In this document: positions 41,757-49,077 of the stretch, one piece after another | How positions within the stretch are numbered: the stretch's first letter is position 1 | Layout: the number at the start of each line of letters is the position of its first letter | Origin: Oceanospirillum maris DSM 6286 | GTDB taxonomy: Bacteria > Pseudomonadota > Gammaproteobacteria > Pseudomonadales > Halomonadaceae | Assembly: GCF_000422865.1 (NCBI RefSeq) | Contig: NZ_AUGW01000026.1 | Location: 1-49,383 of the forward strand | Reading direction: 5' to 3' | Length of the DNA: 49,383 nt | The notes under the pieces: generated by a model | What the model saw: only the letters and a program-made list of their open reading frames with translations | Databases searched by the model: none | Told to the model about the DNA's origin: nothing | Position numbers and translations under genes: made by a program

Positions 41757-42161
41757 GTATCAACCAGCATAAATTAAGTTAATACTTAAATAGGGCGGCG
41801 GAATTTAACACTACTGGAGACAGAAAAGAAGAGGTGCTTTAAGGACGACTATTAGGGTAATAAAATGATACACATCAAGATATCATCTAACACCGAATGA
41901 TTTGGCACATAACATGATGAAAAAAGGGGTTTTTCGCTTCCTTGTGACGTCAAAAATAATTTTGGCTAGGCTCGAATTTTTTACAAAAATAAACTGATAC
42001 CATTATTCTGTCACATAAACGTCATGACATTCTGTTCACCAGCTTTAAATCTTGATCATCGGCTCAGAAAACCTGCTAGGTTATTGCTGCCTCTTTTTGT
42101 AGAATTACAATTCTCGATAGCTTTTACTTTAATTTTGGCTAATAGATAAGGCGACAGCAAT
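41757..42161. other. Divergent intergenic region, no gene seen
   Basis: These 405 bases separate the GGDEF-EAL gene from hopJ and show no convincing frame. They are AT-rich and should hold both promoters. AGAATT-AC-AATTCT at 42101-42114 is a perfect palindrome about 50 nt before hopJ. CTTTACTTTAATTTTGGCTA and TAATAGATAAGG nearby are candidate promoter elements. No terminator or RNA structure is evident. Confidence 0.5.
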
Positions 42162-42500
42162 ATGACTCTTAATGAATTCTTAGAAAAGCTGAGCTCGGAT
42201 CAAGGCCCTGAGTTTGAAGAAACCCAAACAATCATTGCCAATCTTTATGACTACACACCAAGCGCATTTAGCAACGGCAGTGTGAACAATGAAGCCGGTC
42301 AAAATGAAGGGAGTTGCAAAATATTTGCCTTCGCTAAAGATCAAGGCCTTAACCAGGAAGCAACATTGCGTTGTTTTGGTCGCTTTTATCAGGATGTACT
42401 AAACACGCCTGACGGTGACGATCACGGTAATATTCGAAATTTTATCGCGCAGGGGTGGGATGGGATTCACTTTGAAGGCACAGCACTCACACGGAAATAA
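42162..42500 (+). CDS. HopJ type III effector family protein
   Basis: A 112-residue protein matching the HopJ family throughout (FEETQTIIANLYDYTPSAFS, GSCKIFAFAKDQGLNQEATL, DDHGNIRNFIAQGWDGIHFE). The name comes from a Pseudomonas syringae protein, but homologues are common in free-living bacteria without type III secretion, so a housekeeping role is more likely. No secretion genes lie in this window. Confidence 0.9.
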   Translation: MTLNEFLEKLSSDQGPEFEETQTIIANLYDYTPSAFSNGSVNNEAGQNEGSCKIFAFAKDQGLNQEATLRCFGRFYQDVLNTPDGDDHGNIRNFIAQGWDGIHFEGTALTRK

Positions 42501-42535
42501 ACCTTGGGCTGATTTTGGTCTAATTTAAAGCATTT

Positions 42536-42582
42536 CCCCAGTAGCCGGAATAACCATTAATGGCGATAAACCGATACTGGGG
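42536..42582. repeat. Inverted repeat between hopJ and ppiC
   Basis: CCCCAGTA (42536-42543) and TACTGGGG (42575-42582) pair perfectly around 31 nt. It lies between convergent genes and may act as a weak terminator. No T-run follows. Confidence 0.55.
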
Positions 42583-42609
42583 AGAGTACCTCAATTCTAA
42601 GCCAAACGC

Positions 42610-42888
42610 TTAACTCCGGCTTGTTACTTCCAGCAGGTGATACCCAAACTGGGTTTTCACCGGACCTAGAACCGTATTCAAATCACCAGAGAATACGGCT
42701 GTATCGAACTCTGGCACCATCTCACCGGGGCGAAAGCTCCCTAGATCGCCGCCTTCTGCACCGGATGGGCAAAGAGAGTGTTCACGGGCGACGACAGCAA
42801 AGTCATCACCAGACTCAATTTTCTGTTTTAGCTCTAAACACTGGGGTTCATCAGCTACTAAAATATGACGCGCGGTTGCAACGGGCAT
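42610..42888 (-). CDS. ppiC: Parvulin-type peptidyl-prolyl isomerase
   Basis: A 92-residue single-domain parvulin, same size as E. coli PpiC (93). Active-site features are present: ATARHILV at residues 4-11, SGAEGGDLGSFRPGEMVPEF, and QFGYHLLEV near the end. It catalyses cis-trans isomerisation of prolyl bonds in the cytosol. A strong AAAGGAG precedes the ATG. Confidence 0.93.
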   Translation of the reverse strand: MPVATARHILVADEPQCLELKQKIESGDDFAVVAREHSLCPSGAEGGDLGSFRPGEMVPEFDTAVFSGDLNTVLGPVKTQFGYHLLEVTSRS

Positions 42889-43112
42889 GATCCGTCTCCT
42901 TTAATGGATATAGAACCTCATTGGGGCTCATTTATTATCACTGTGGATGGGCTTAGCAGCAAAATTACCTGACAAATACTACAAATCAACTTATATTGCG
43001 TGCCTATATTGAATCACATAGAGCTTATCAAGAGCTTAAGAACTCAGAAAGTGCATCTAGTTCCCTTATATCCTAGTGCCTTTCTGTTCAATTCTCTTCT
43101 CTAGGAACCTTA

Positions 43113-43382
43113 ATGGCGAAACCCTGCCGCCTCGGCTGTGCCGCTTGCTGTATTGCCCCCAGCATCACCAGCCCTTTACCCAAAATGCCGCAAGGCAAGC
43201 CCGCAGGTACGCCTTGCGCCCATCTAATGGATGATCTGCGTTGCGAGTTATTTGGTCAGCCCGAGCGCCCTAAAGTTTGTGGTGATTTCCAGCCCGCAGA
43301 CTATGTTTGTGGTGAAAACCGTGAACAAGCCCTTAAACTACTAACAGAGCTTGAGCACAGTACAGGCCATATTTCTCTTTAA
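43113..43382 (+). CDS. YkgJ-family cysteine cluster protein
   Basis: An 89-residue protein with the Cys pattern of the YkgJ/UPF0153 family: CRLGCAACC at residues 5-13, Cys35, Cys44, Cys56 and Cys66. These likely bind zinc or an Fe-S cluster. Function is unknown. AGGA lies ahead of the ATG. Confidence 0.88.
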   Translation: MAKPCRLGCAACCIAPSITSPLPKMPQGKPAGTPCAHLMDDLRCELFGQPERPKVCGDFQPADYVCGENREQALKLLTELEHSTGHISL

Positions 43383-43433
43383 ACTAAGCCTCTGCAGATA
43401 TTAAAGCCCATGTCTTTTATTGAGCTAAATGGG

Positions 43434-43880
43434 TTAGACCTGCGGTAAATTTTGCGCAAGCCACTGTTTAAATTGTGGCTTCGGTAACGCACCGGACAAA
43501 CGGGCCACTTCTTTACCGTGATGAAAGATCATTAAAGTCGGGATAGAACGAATATTGTAGCCACCCGCCGTGCTTTGATTCTGCTCCGTATCCAGCTTTA
43601 CAAAACATGCTTGAGTCGACATTTCACCGGCGACTTGCTCAAAAGTCGGCGCAAATTGTTTACACGGCCCACACCATGACGCCCAGAAATCAACCACCAC
43701 AGGCAAGCCATTATCCGTAATATAACGTCTAAAGTTTTGGTCGTTACCCACAATAGGACTTGTTGAAAGAACAGGCTTCCCACACTTCCCACAGAGCGGC
43801 TTATCGCCCAGCTTGGTTTTAGGTAAGCGATTTTTTGTGCTGCAACTTTGGCAAACAATTTGAATAGCTGAATCCGTCAT
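43434..43880 (-). CDS. trxC: Thioredoxin 2
   Basis: A 148-residue thioredoxin with an N-terminal zinc-binding pair (Cys10-x-x-Cys13 and Cys30-x-x-Cys33) and the active site WASWC70-GPC73. This is the TrxC layout. It reduces disulfides and is often induced by oxidative stress. The start at 43880 has GAGG 6 nt ahead. It marks the end of clearly core chromosome in this window. Confidence 0.95.
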   Translation of the reverse strand: MTDSAIQIVCQSCSTKNRLPKTKLGDKPLCGKCGKPVLSTSPIVGNDQNFRRYITDNGLPVVVDFWASWCGPCKQFAPTFEQVAGEMSTQACFVKLDTEQNQSTAGGYNIRSIPTLMIFHHGKEVARLSGALPKPQFKQWLAQNLPQV

Positions 43881-43933
43881 CTTCAACCTCGATAGTTCTG
43901 GGTAATATTTTTGGTGATTTTTGAAGTTTTTAG

Positions 43934-44104
43934 CTAAGGTACTGAAATTTTTATTATTGCGTCAACTCTAATAAACTCTAGTGTTTTCTTGGTTTGTATT
44001 TTTAGCCAACCATCTGACACATCCAATACGTCTCCTTTAACGACATTGCTAAAGTTGGTTGTACCAAGCGCAACTACGACATTTTTCCCTTGAAGTTCTT
44101 TCAA
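43934..44104 (-). CDS. 56-aa beta-rich small protein, partner of the upstream gene
   Basis: A short frame with a TTG start at 44104: KELQGKNVVVALGTTNFSNV, KGDVLDVSDGWLKIQTKKT, EFIRVDAIIKI. Alternating hydrophobics and the Gly-x-Val-x-Asp-Val-x-Asp-x-Trp-Leu core resemble a small SH3/LSm-type barrel, as in DUF6897-like proteins. It lies 58 nt after the 474-aa gene on the same strand. The ribosome site is weak, and ATA at 44125-44123 could be an alternative. Possible immunity or RNA-binding role is hypothetical. Confidence 0.5.
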   Translation of the reverse strand: MKELQGKNVVVALGTTNFSNVVKGDVLDVSDGWLKIQTKKTLEFIRVDAIIKISVP

Positions 44105-44162
44105 AATCGAGCTATTACCGCCTATTGTGAAAGCCCGATTAGTTTTTTATGTTCTTATTCCA

Positions 44163-45587
44163 TTAAGCCGCAATTGCAAGCTTCTCTATAACTTGGCCTG
44201 TTTTTTGTGTCAGCTGCTCAACTGTTGGAAGAGTAATTACTTTTCTTTTTTCAATAATATTTTCGATTATGGGCTTAAGCTTCGCTTTAGCAAAAGATTT
44301 ACGACCACTTGCTGCGTACATATCACGAAGAAAATCAGGAACATCTATAGATTTGAACTCATCAATAGCGGCTTCAGCCTCCTTCTCATTCAACATATAG
44401 TCAGTAGCAAGCTTACCGAATACCTTCTCCACTATTGCTAGCATTTCCTTTGCATCATCTTCAATAAGCCCATCAAGTACCGTACTCGCTGCTGCATTTG
44501 CTGCAGATCCTCCAGCAAAAGCGCCGAATAGACCACCAATAATTCCACCAGCGGCAGTTCCTATAATCGGAATTGCTGACCCTAATGCAGCGCCACCTGC
44601 TGCGCCAGCCATCCAGCCCCCTGTTCCTCCTGCAACACCAGAAGCCGTCGAGGCAATGTTCTTAAATAATTGAGCACCCGAGCATCGTCCTTGGAACATA
44701 TGAACAAAATCAGTAGACGAGATAACCAAAGTAGTAACAACACCCGTGACAATATTTCCACGTAGGAGCTTACTGACGTGATTCATAGCAGCAGCACCAT
44801 ATATAGAGTTACCGGATCGTAAACCCTTAGCGATCCACGCAGCTGCTTTGGGGCCCATTTGCTTAACAACCCAATCAGTAGTTCCTCGCAAACTTTGCTC
44901 GACTCCTGTTCGCCCAAGTTGAGCTGTAATAATACTGCTGGCCCAAGCAACCCCTCCTACCTTTAATCCAACATAGCAAGAAGATTCCAGAGCCTTTTCA
45001 AAGCCTTCTCCGCCCCATAGACTGACAGCAAAAGATACGGCAGCAGAAACTCCCATTGCAGTACCTGCTAATTTTATTCCATTTACAGCATCGTAAGTGA
45101 GACCTTCAATCGTTCCAAATTTCGCAATATTTCTCACTTGCTCATAGGTAAAAGCACCTTTTCTGACAATATCCTTAGCCAAACGGGAGTCGGTCACCCC
45201 TGCCACTTGACCTTTTTGGATTCTGTTTTCCATAGCCTGTACTGCAGAATCATATTGATCAGAAGGAACTTCGATCTGCATAGGACTACCGTCACTATTC
45301 CAATACCGAAAACTTCCCTTATCAAAACATTCACTTATACATTTCGAGCCTGAATTACAGTATTTAGTTTGTATATTTACGCCATTAACGAATCTATCCG
45401 CACCATTTTTAGCGTTATCACCACCCACAATTTTTGCATCTTTGCCAAACATCACATCTTTCATGTGGTTTGCTTTTTCAGCGGCAAAACCATGACCTCT
45501 GCTTGCACCCAAAATAACATTGTCCGCATAATTTTCAGAGCTTCCAATAACCCCAGCAGTAGTTCCAACTTTATCCTTTTTATTCAT
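44163..45587 (-). CDS. Putative nuclease-membrane fusion protein (474 aa)
   Basis: The N-terminal about 150 residues have Glu37 in HGFAAEKANH, Asp64 in KNGADRFVNG and Gln73-x-Lys75 in NIQTK. This E...D...QxK order resembles PD-(D/E)XK nucleases (inference). Conserved Cys lie in KYCNSGSKCISEC. A middle part (residues about 150-300) has amphipathic and hydrophobic helices. Residues about 310-365 are Gly/Ala-rich like glycine-zipper membrane segments. A charged helical tail ends the protein. Homologues of unknown function exist across proteobacteria, as I recall. The start at 45587 has AGGA 8 nt ahead. Confidence 0.6.
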   Translation of the reverse strand: MNKKDKVGTTAGVIGSSENYADNVILGASRGHGFAAEKANHMKDVMFGKDAKIVGGDNAKNGADRFVNGVNIQTKYCNSGSKCISECFDKGSFRYWNSDGSPMQIEVPSDQYDSAVQAMENRIQKGQVAGVTDSRLAKDIVRKGAFTYEQVRNIAKFGTIEGLTYDAVNGIKLAGTAMGVSAAVSFAVSLWGGEGFEKALESSCYVGLKVGGVAWASSIITAQLGRTGVEQSLRGTTDWVVKQMGPKAAAWIAKGLRSGNSIYGAAAMNHVSKLLRGNIVTGVVTTLVISSTDFVHMFQGRCSGAQLFKNIASTASGVAGGTGGWMAGAAGGAALGSAIPIIGTAAGGIIGGLFGAFAGGSAANAAASTVLDGLIEDDAKEMLAIVEKVFGKLATDYMLNEKEAEAAIDEFKSIDVPDFLRDMYAASGRKSFAKAKLKPIIENIIEKRKVITLPTVEQLTQKTGQVIEKLAIAA

Positions 45588-45702
45588 CAATGATTTCCTA
45601 TGATTGATGCGACTAACTTGAAGAAGGAGCTATTGCTAAGCAGACTTTCCCTCTGTTTACTCGTTTTCTATTGTTTATTTTTTGGCAGGTAAAAAACAGT
45701 GA

Positions 45703-45870
45703 TAATGCAGAGCATGCTCAAATGACCCGGGCTGCAACTGATCCAGGTAATTAATGACCACCATCGATGTTTGGTTGTAGTCGTAGTGCTTGAATCGAGC
45801 CATCACCGCCTCCTGCGTTTCAAAACCCAATCAGGCCATAGTTTGGGAGGTTTTTGTACCGCCTGAGCGC
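45703..45870 (-). mobile_element. Transposase-end remnant A (IS1182-like)
   Basis: This truncated copy reads MARFKHYDYNQTSMVVINYL, DQLQPGSFEHALHY on the minus strand, then diverges near 45703. It includes the insertion-sequence end GCGCTCAGGC at 45861-45870. Same end as remnants B and C. The rest of the transposase is lost. The surrounding 45588-45965 holds no other gene. Confidence 0.8.
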
Positions 45871-46279
45871 CCTAATAATGGGCTAAATATTGTTGGCTAA
45901 AATTAGCGACGAAGGAGCAAAAGCCAACTGTATTTTGCCCCTGTTTAATGGCTTGTTATATGCCGCTACAACCCAGCTTGAATCATTTCTTTAACTTTAT
46001 GAGCTTTCACAAAATGATCTAATTTGTGAGTTTGAATCCACCAAGTGGCGGCTTCCATAAGTAAAACCGGATTATCATTTTTATTTGCGAAAAACGCATA
46101 GAATGACAAACCAACATTATCACCTTTACTTAAGATTTTTTTATCACAAACCTCAATAATTTTAGCTCTTAACTCTTCTCTCATTATTTACTCACTACTC
46201 TAAACATTCACAAAACGCTAAAGGCATATAACGCCAACAGCAAGCGCGCCGTTTTTTTGGCGTCGCCTTGGCTGTTTTT
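45871..46279 (-). other. Integron-like gene cassette with attC-like flanks
   Basis: On the minus strand GGCGTTATATGC (end of an attC-like site, near 46227-46240) precedes the 72-aa ORF. After its stop comes GCATATAACAAGCC, a typical attC start. The sequence then runs to TAGCCAACAATATTTAGCCC and is cut by remnant A. Upstream, ACAGC-CAAGGCGACGCC and CGGCGCGCTTGCTGT form an imperfect hairpin like the folded part of an attC. These traits are seen. The cassette interpretation is inferred. Confidence 0.5.
45966..46184 (-). CDS. Hypothetical cassette protein
   Basis: A 72-residue soluble protein (KIIEVCDKKILSKGDNVGLS, LLMEAATWWIQTHKLDHFVK), no recognised family. Typical of short ORFs found singly in integron cassettes. 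The ribosome site is weak (GAGTAGTGAG before the ATG). Confidence 0.6.
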   Translation of the reverse strand: MREELRAKIIEVCDKKILSKGDNVGLSFYAFFANKNDNPVLLMEAATWWIQTHKLDHFVKAHKVKEMIQAGL

Positions 46280-46530
46280 GTGTACGCCCAGCATGGGCAT
46301 GAACTAATGAGGTGAAAGTCCTCTGTAGGAAGGTCACCATCCTTAGCGATTTATGTCGTTATTAGATGTTAACGACTAGCGAATGGCAAGGGCAAGACCA
46401 CGAGGTTTGGTCTGAAGGAAGCCGCTAGCACTCTTGCTAGAAAATTGAGCGAGCTGATGAGCAAGAACATCATATGAGACGTAGGCTGGAGGCTAGATAC
46501 CTCCGGCCACCCGATCATGGTGCAATTCGC
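46280..46530 (+). mobile_element. Truncated group II intron, 5' part (copy A)
   Basis: Begins GTGTACGCCCAGC and contains GAGGTGAAAGTCCTCTGTAG and ACTAGCGAATGGCAAGGGC ... GAAGGAAGCCGCTAGC, as in domain I of bacterial group II introns. It is about 80 percent alike to copy B at 49078. It stops near 46530 with no reverse transcriptase, so it cannot move alone. It abuts an attC-like hairpin, as class C-attC introns do. Confidence 0.7.
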
Positions 46531-46590
46531 AACATATGTAGCAATATGCTACGATCATATTGTTACTAAAACCATATTAGGAGATATATC

Positions 46591-46812
46591 ATGGCTACGG
46601 CAAGTGTGCGAATTGACCAAGATCTTTTTGATAAAGCCACGATTATGGCTAAAGCATTAAATCGTACGACACCAAAACAAATTGAGCATTGGGCGAAAAT
46701 TGGGGAAATGATGGAAGACAACCCTGATTTACCCTATGAATTTGTAAAACAAGCTATTATCTCAAAAGCAGAGAAAGAAGCTGGTAAATTAGAGGCTTAC
46801 ACCTTTGACTAA
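46591..46812 (+). CDS. ParD-like antitoxin
   Basis: A 73-residue protein matching ParD-like antitoxins (TASVRIDQDLFDKATIMAKA, NRTTPKQIEHWAKIGEMMED). The N-terminal ribbon-helix-helix should bind the operon promoter, and the C-terminal tail should block the toxin. AGGAGA lies 9 nt ahead of the ATG. It overlaps the toxin gene by 8 nt. Confidence 0.85.
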   Translation: MATASVRIDQDLFDKATIMAKALNRTTPKQIEHWAKIGEMMEDNPDLPYEFVKQAIISKAEKEAGKLEAYTFD

Positions 46813-47095
46813 CATTACCAATATTCTGCAAACGCCGACCTTCAAGAAAGCAGTTAAGAAGCTACACAAAAACCAAAAAATGGACTTAGATAACGCTATT
46901 CGAGATCTGATGAAAGATCCGTATATTGGCGAACAGAAAAAAGGCGACCTAGCGTTTTTGCGAGTACATAAATTCAAGATGGTCAAGCAGCTAACTTTAC
47001 TTGGTTACAGCTATGAAGATGGAACTGTGACCTTAGAACTGATGGCTCTTGGTTCTCACGAAAACGTCTACCGTGACCTCAAAAAAATCTATTAA
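46805..47095 (+). CDS. RelE/ParE-family toxin
   Basis: A 96-residue protein with the RelE/ParE fold pattern: TPTFKKAVKKLHKNQKMDLD, LMKDPYIGEQKKGDLAFLRV, then KQLTLLGYSYEDGTVTLELM and ENVYRDLKK. Such toxins cut ribosome-bound mRNA or inhibit gyrase. The ParD-like antitoxin leaves the target open. Location next to cassette and intron debris fits integron-borne toxin-antitoxin modules that stabilise arrays. Confidence 0.85.
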   Translation: MTNITNILQTPTFKKAVKKLHKNQKMDLDNAIRDLMKDPYIGEQKKGDLAFLRVHKFKMVKQLTLLGYSYEDGTVTLELMALGSHENVYRDLKKIY

Positions 47096-47096
47096 C

Positions 47097-47120
47097 GAGT
47101 ATGCTAACAGAAGCATACTC
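47097..47120 (+). terminator. Hairpin after the toxin gene
   Basis: GAGTATGCT/AGCATACTC pair over 9 bp around 6 nt, just after the toxin stop. The following CCCTTCTTTATT is only a weak U tract, so this is a probable but imperfect terminator. Confidence 0.55.
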
Positions 47121-47353
47121 CCCTTCTTTATTAGAATCGAGTTCGCTCCGGCACCATAACGAGCCTGTAGAAAACCTATTTCTAACCCGCTTTTCCCACC
47201 AACCACTCGTCTTCTGTGGTTTATTTTCGATGGCTGGTTTTTATCAGCAACCCTTGCTTAATTCTGTGTTTCCAGCCTTTTTAGGCTTTGGTTGTCTGTA
47301 AGCTCGATTCGTACCGCTTTCAGTGCCTGTTCTAAGGCTGTATTTGTTTTGTT
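47121..47353. other. Gene-poor stretch, probable insertion-sequence debris
   Basis: No ORF here is convincing. On the minus strand a short frame (NTALEQALKAVRIELTDNQS then LKRLE) follows the stop of transposase remnant B and may be decayed transposase. Nothing else is recognised. Confidence 0.35.
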
Positions 47354-47735
47354 TTACTGGCTGAGATGGCCGTATTTTGCCAGTTTTTCTACATTGTGCA
47401 CCAGGCAATAAAGTTGCCATTGAATCTCACGGCTGGAGGTGATGCCTTTAGAGTAAGCAAACAGGATGATTTTTAGCAAAATGGCCGGATCGTAGGCCGG
47501 ACGGCCTTCACTATCATTCTTATAAGGCTGGCGAAACGCGGACAGATCCAGCTTTTCAGAAACGAGGTAGTGCAAGGCGTGCTCAAAAGTACCGTGTTGT
47601 AACTGATCCTGATAATTGATCACCACCATCGACGTTTGATTATAGTCGTAGTGCTTAAATCGAGCCATCACCGCCTCCTGCGTTTCAAAACCCGATCAGA
47701 TCATAGTTCGGGAGGTTTTTCTACAGCCTGAACGC
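47340..47735 (-). mobile_element. Transposase-end remnant B (IS1182-like)
   Basis: The longest of three related ends. It spans the insertion-sequence terminus GCGTTCAGGC (47726-47735), the leader GGAGGCGGTG and a 104-codon transposase start. It lies directly against the 3' end of the DUF4879 gene. Confidence 0.8.
47354..47668 (-). pseudogene. Transposase N-terminal fragment, IS1182-like
   Basis: A 104-residue fragment (MARFKHYDYNQTSMVVINYQ, AYDPAILLKIILFAYSKGIT, SREIQWQLYCLVHNVEKLAK) with the DUF772-type N-terminal domain of IS1182-family transposases. The family is normally around 450 residues with a DDE domain, all of which is absent. The start at 47668 has GGAGG upstream. It stops early at a TAA. 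Confidence 0.85.
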
Positions 47736-48140
47736 TCCACTCATCCATGCCGTGCGTAAGGAAGCGTTGCTGTACCCTACTTCCAGAATAACTGATCTTA
47801 AAACTGAACCACCGTGATCACAGCTCGTTGCGAAGGTATTCGCTGATATAGCTTCCCATCCACAGTTTGATGATCCCACAGCAAACACTTGAACTTGAGT
47901 CAGTGCAGGAGCAGAGCCTCTAGTGGCCATTCCAGCTGATTCCAATTGTTGTAGTGGAGTATCAGAAACTTTAACTTTGAACTGGCTAAGATCCAGTTTC
48001 TGAAAAACAGTAACAGAAGGTACAGACGGTGGTAGTTGTTTGTTTCTTAATTGAATATCCTGAGATAATGCACTTAAGCTGGTGACAGTTGTTGTCAGTA
48101 GTATAATACTTTTTATTAAAAGGTGTTTCATAACTCTCAT
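47721..48140 (-). CDS. Secreted DUF4879-like protein, 3' end replaced by IS
   Basis: A 139-residue protein with a signal peptide (HLLIKSIILLTTTVTSLSAL then SQ). The second half (VQVFAVGSSNCGWEAISANT, FATSCDHGGSVLRSVILEVG) matches DUF4879, a family of secreted proteins of unknown function. Two Cys may form a disulfide. The last codons and stop (AFRL) are encoded by the terminal bases of remnant B, so the natural C-terminus is probably lost. AAGGA lies 8 nt before the ATG. Confidence 0.7.
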   Translation of the reverse strand: MRVMKHLLIKSIILLTTTVTSLSALSQDIQLRNKQLPPSVPSVTVFQKLDLSQFKVKVSDTPLQQLESAGMATRGSAPALTQVQVFAVGSSNCGWEAISANTFATSCDHGGSVLRSVILEVGYSNASLRTAWMSGAFRL

Positions 48141-48348
48141 AACTCATTTCCTTTGAAATTTTCAATGCGAATCCTGCGCAGGCAATGAGATATTAATAAA
48201 ATTAAATTTTGTGTCAACCATATTTTTTTGTTCTTTAATATTTAAAATGATTTGCATTTTTATTTGTTTACAGTAAGGTTTTTAAAGTTAAAATAAGTTG
48301 TCATGATTTTTTATGTCTTTAATAAAGTATTTTAAAGGAGTGATATTG

Positions 48349-48828
48349 ATGAAGGTTGAATCAATCAATCAAACAGCTATGGGACAGGCTATTCAAAATA
48401 AATCTCAAGTTGACGGCATAGACAGTCGGTTTCCAGATATCATGGCTAAGTCTAATTCCATTGGCATAGAAGAGTCATCTTCTATCACAGGTGCAGACTT
48501 TACCCATATGACCCGCCGTGAATTGTTAGAATGGGGTAAGTCCCAGCAATCTGCCGGTAATCTATCTCCTGAAGGGGTTGATGCGATTTGGTCTATGGGA
48601 CTGAATATTTCAGGCTTGAAACTAACGGAAAGCGGTCATGTCGAGAGAACGCTAACAACGGAGCAGATCTCGCAACAGGATAGCAAGGAAAAAGTAAACT
48701 TTATCTCTTTTGCGCAGGAGCGTATCAATTATGCCGAGTCTCTCAGCGAGAATAAAACGGCTGAATTCTGGCAGCAGGCATTGTCGATGATGCAGCATTA
48801 TCAGGGCAGCCTTTCTGCAAAGGTCTAG
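48349..48828 (+). CDS. Hypothetical 159-aa protein
   Basis: A polar soluble protein without a signal, start at 48349 with GGAG 8 nt ahead. Residues about 45-75 (GADFTHMTRRELLEWGKSQQ, SAGNLSPEGVDAIWSMG) resemble a short helical repeat seen in some hypothetical proteins. An inverted repeat CGGCGTTTT/AAAACGCCG (48858-48898) follows. The upstream region is very A/T rich. Function unknown. Confidence 0.6.
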   Translation: MKVESINQTAMGQAIQNKSQVDGIDSRFPDIMAKSNSIGIEESSSITGADFTHMTRRELLEWGKSQQSAGNLSPEGVDAIWSMGLNISGLKLTESGHVERTLTTEQISQQDSKEKVNFISFAQERINYAESLSENKTAEFWQQALSMMQHYQGSLSAKV

Positions 48829-48889
48829 TGCACCATCAGCATTGTAATATAGGACAACGGCGTTTTCAGTTAGTGCGGGAGGTTGCTGT

Positions 48890-49038
48890 AAAACGCCGGT
48901 TGTAACTGATCCAGGTAATTAATGACCACCATCGACGTTTGATTATAGTCATAATGCTTAAATCGAGCCATCACCGCCTCCTGTGTTTAAAAACCCGATC
49001 AGACCATAGTTCGGGAAGTTTTTCTACAGCCTGAACGC
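48890..49038 (-). mobile_element. Transposase-end remnant C (IS1182-like)
   Basis: A third copy of the same end: codons for MARFKHYDYNQTSMVVINYL, DQLQP precede a break near 48895, and the terminus GCGTTCAGGC is at 49029-49038. It is directly followed by the attC-like palindrome at 49040-49074. Confidence 0.8.
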
Positions 49039-49039
49039 C

Positions 49040-49074
49040 TAAATCAGATGCGCCGAAGGCGTCACATGGATTTA
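49040..49074. repeat. attC-like imperfect palindrome before intron copy B
   Basis: TAAATC (49040-49045) and GATTTA (49069-49074) enclose GATGCGCC-GAA-GGCGTCACATG, giving a long stem with unpaired bases, the shape of a folded attC site. Intron copy B starts 4 nt later. Confidence 0.5.
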
Positions 49075-49077
49075 CTT

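Noticed and set aside
42162-42500. HopJ as a true virulence effector
   Set aside because: The family is common in free-living bacteria and no type III secretion genes are present here.
44127-44441. 104-codon plus-strand frame
   Set aside because: It lies antisense to the 474-aa gene, with Cys/Phe-rich shadow composition and no ribosome site.
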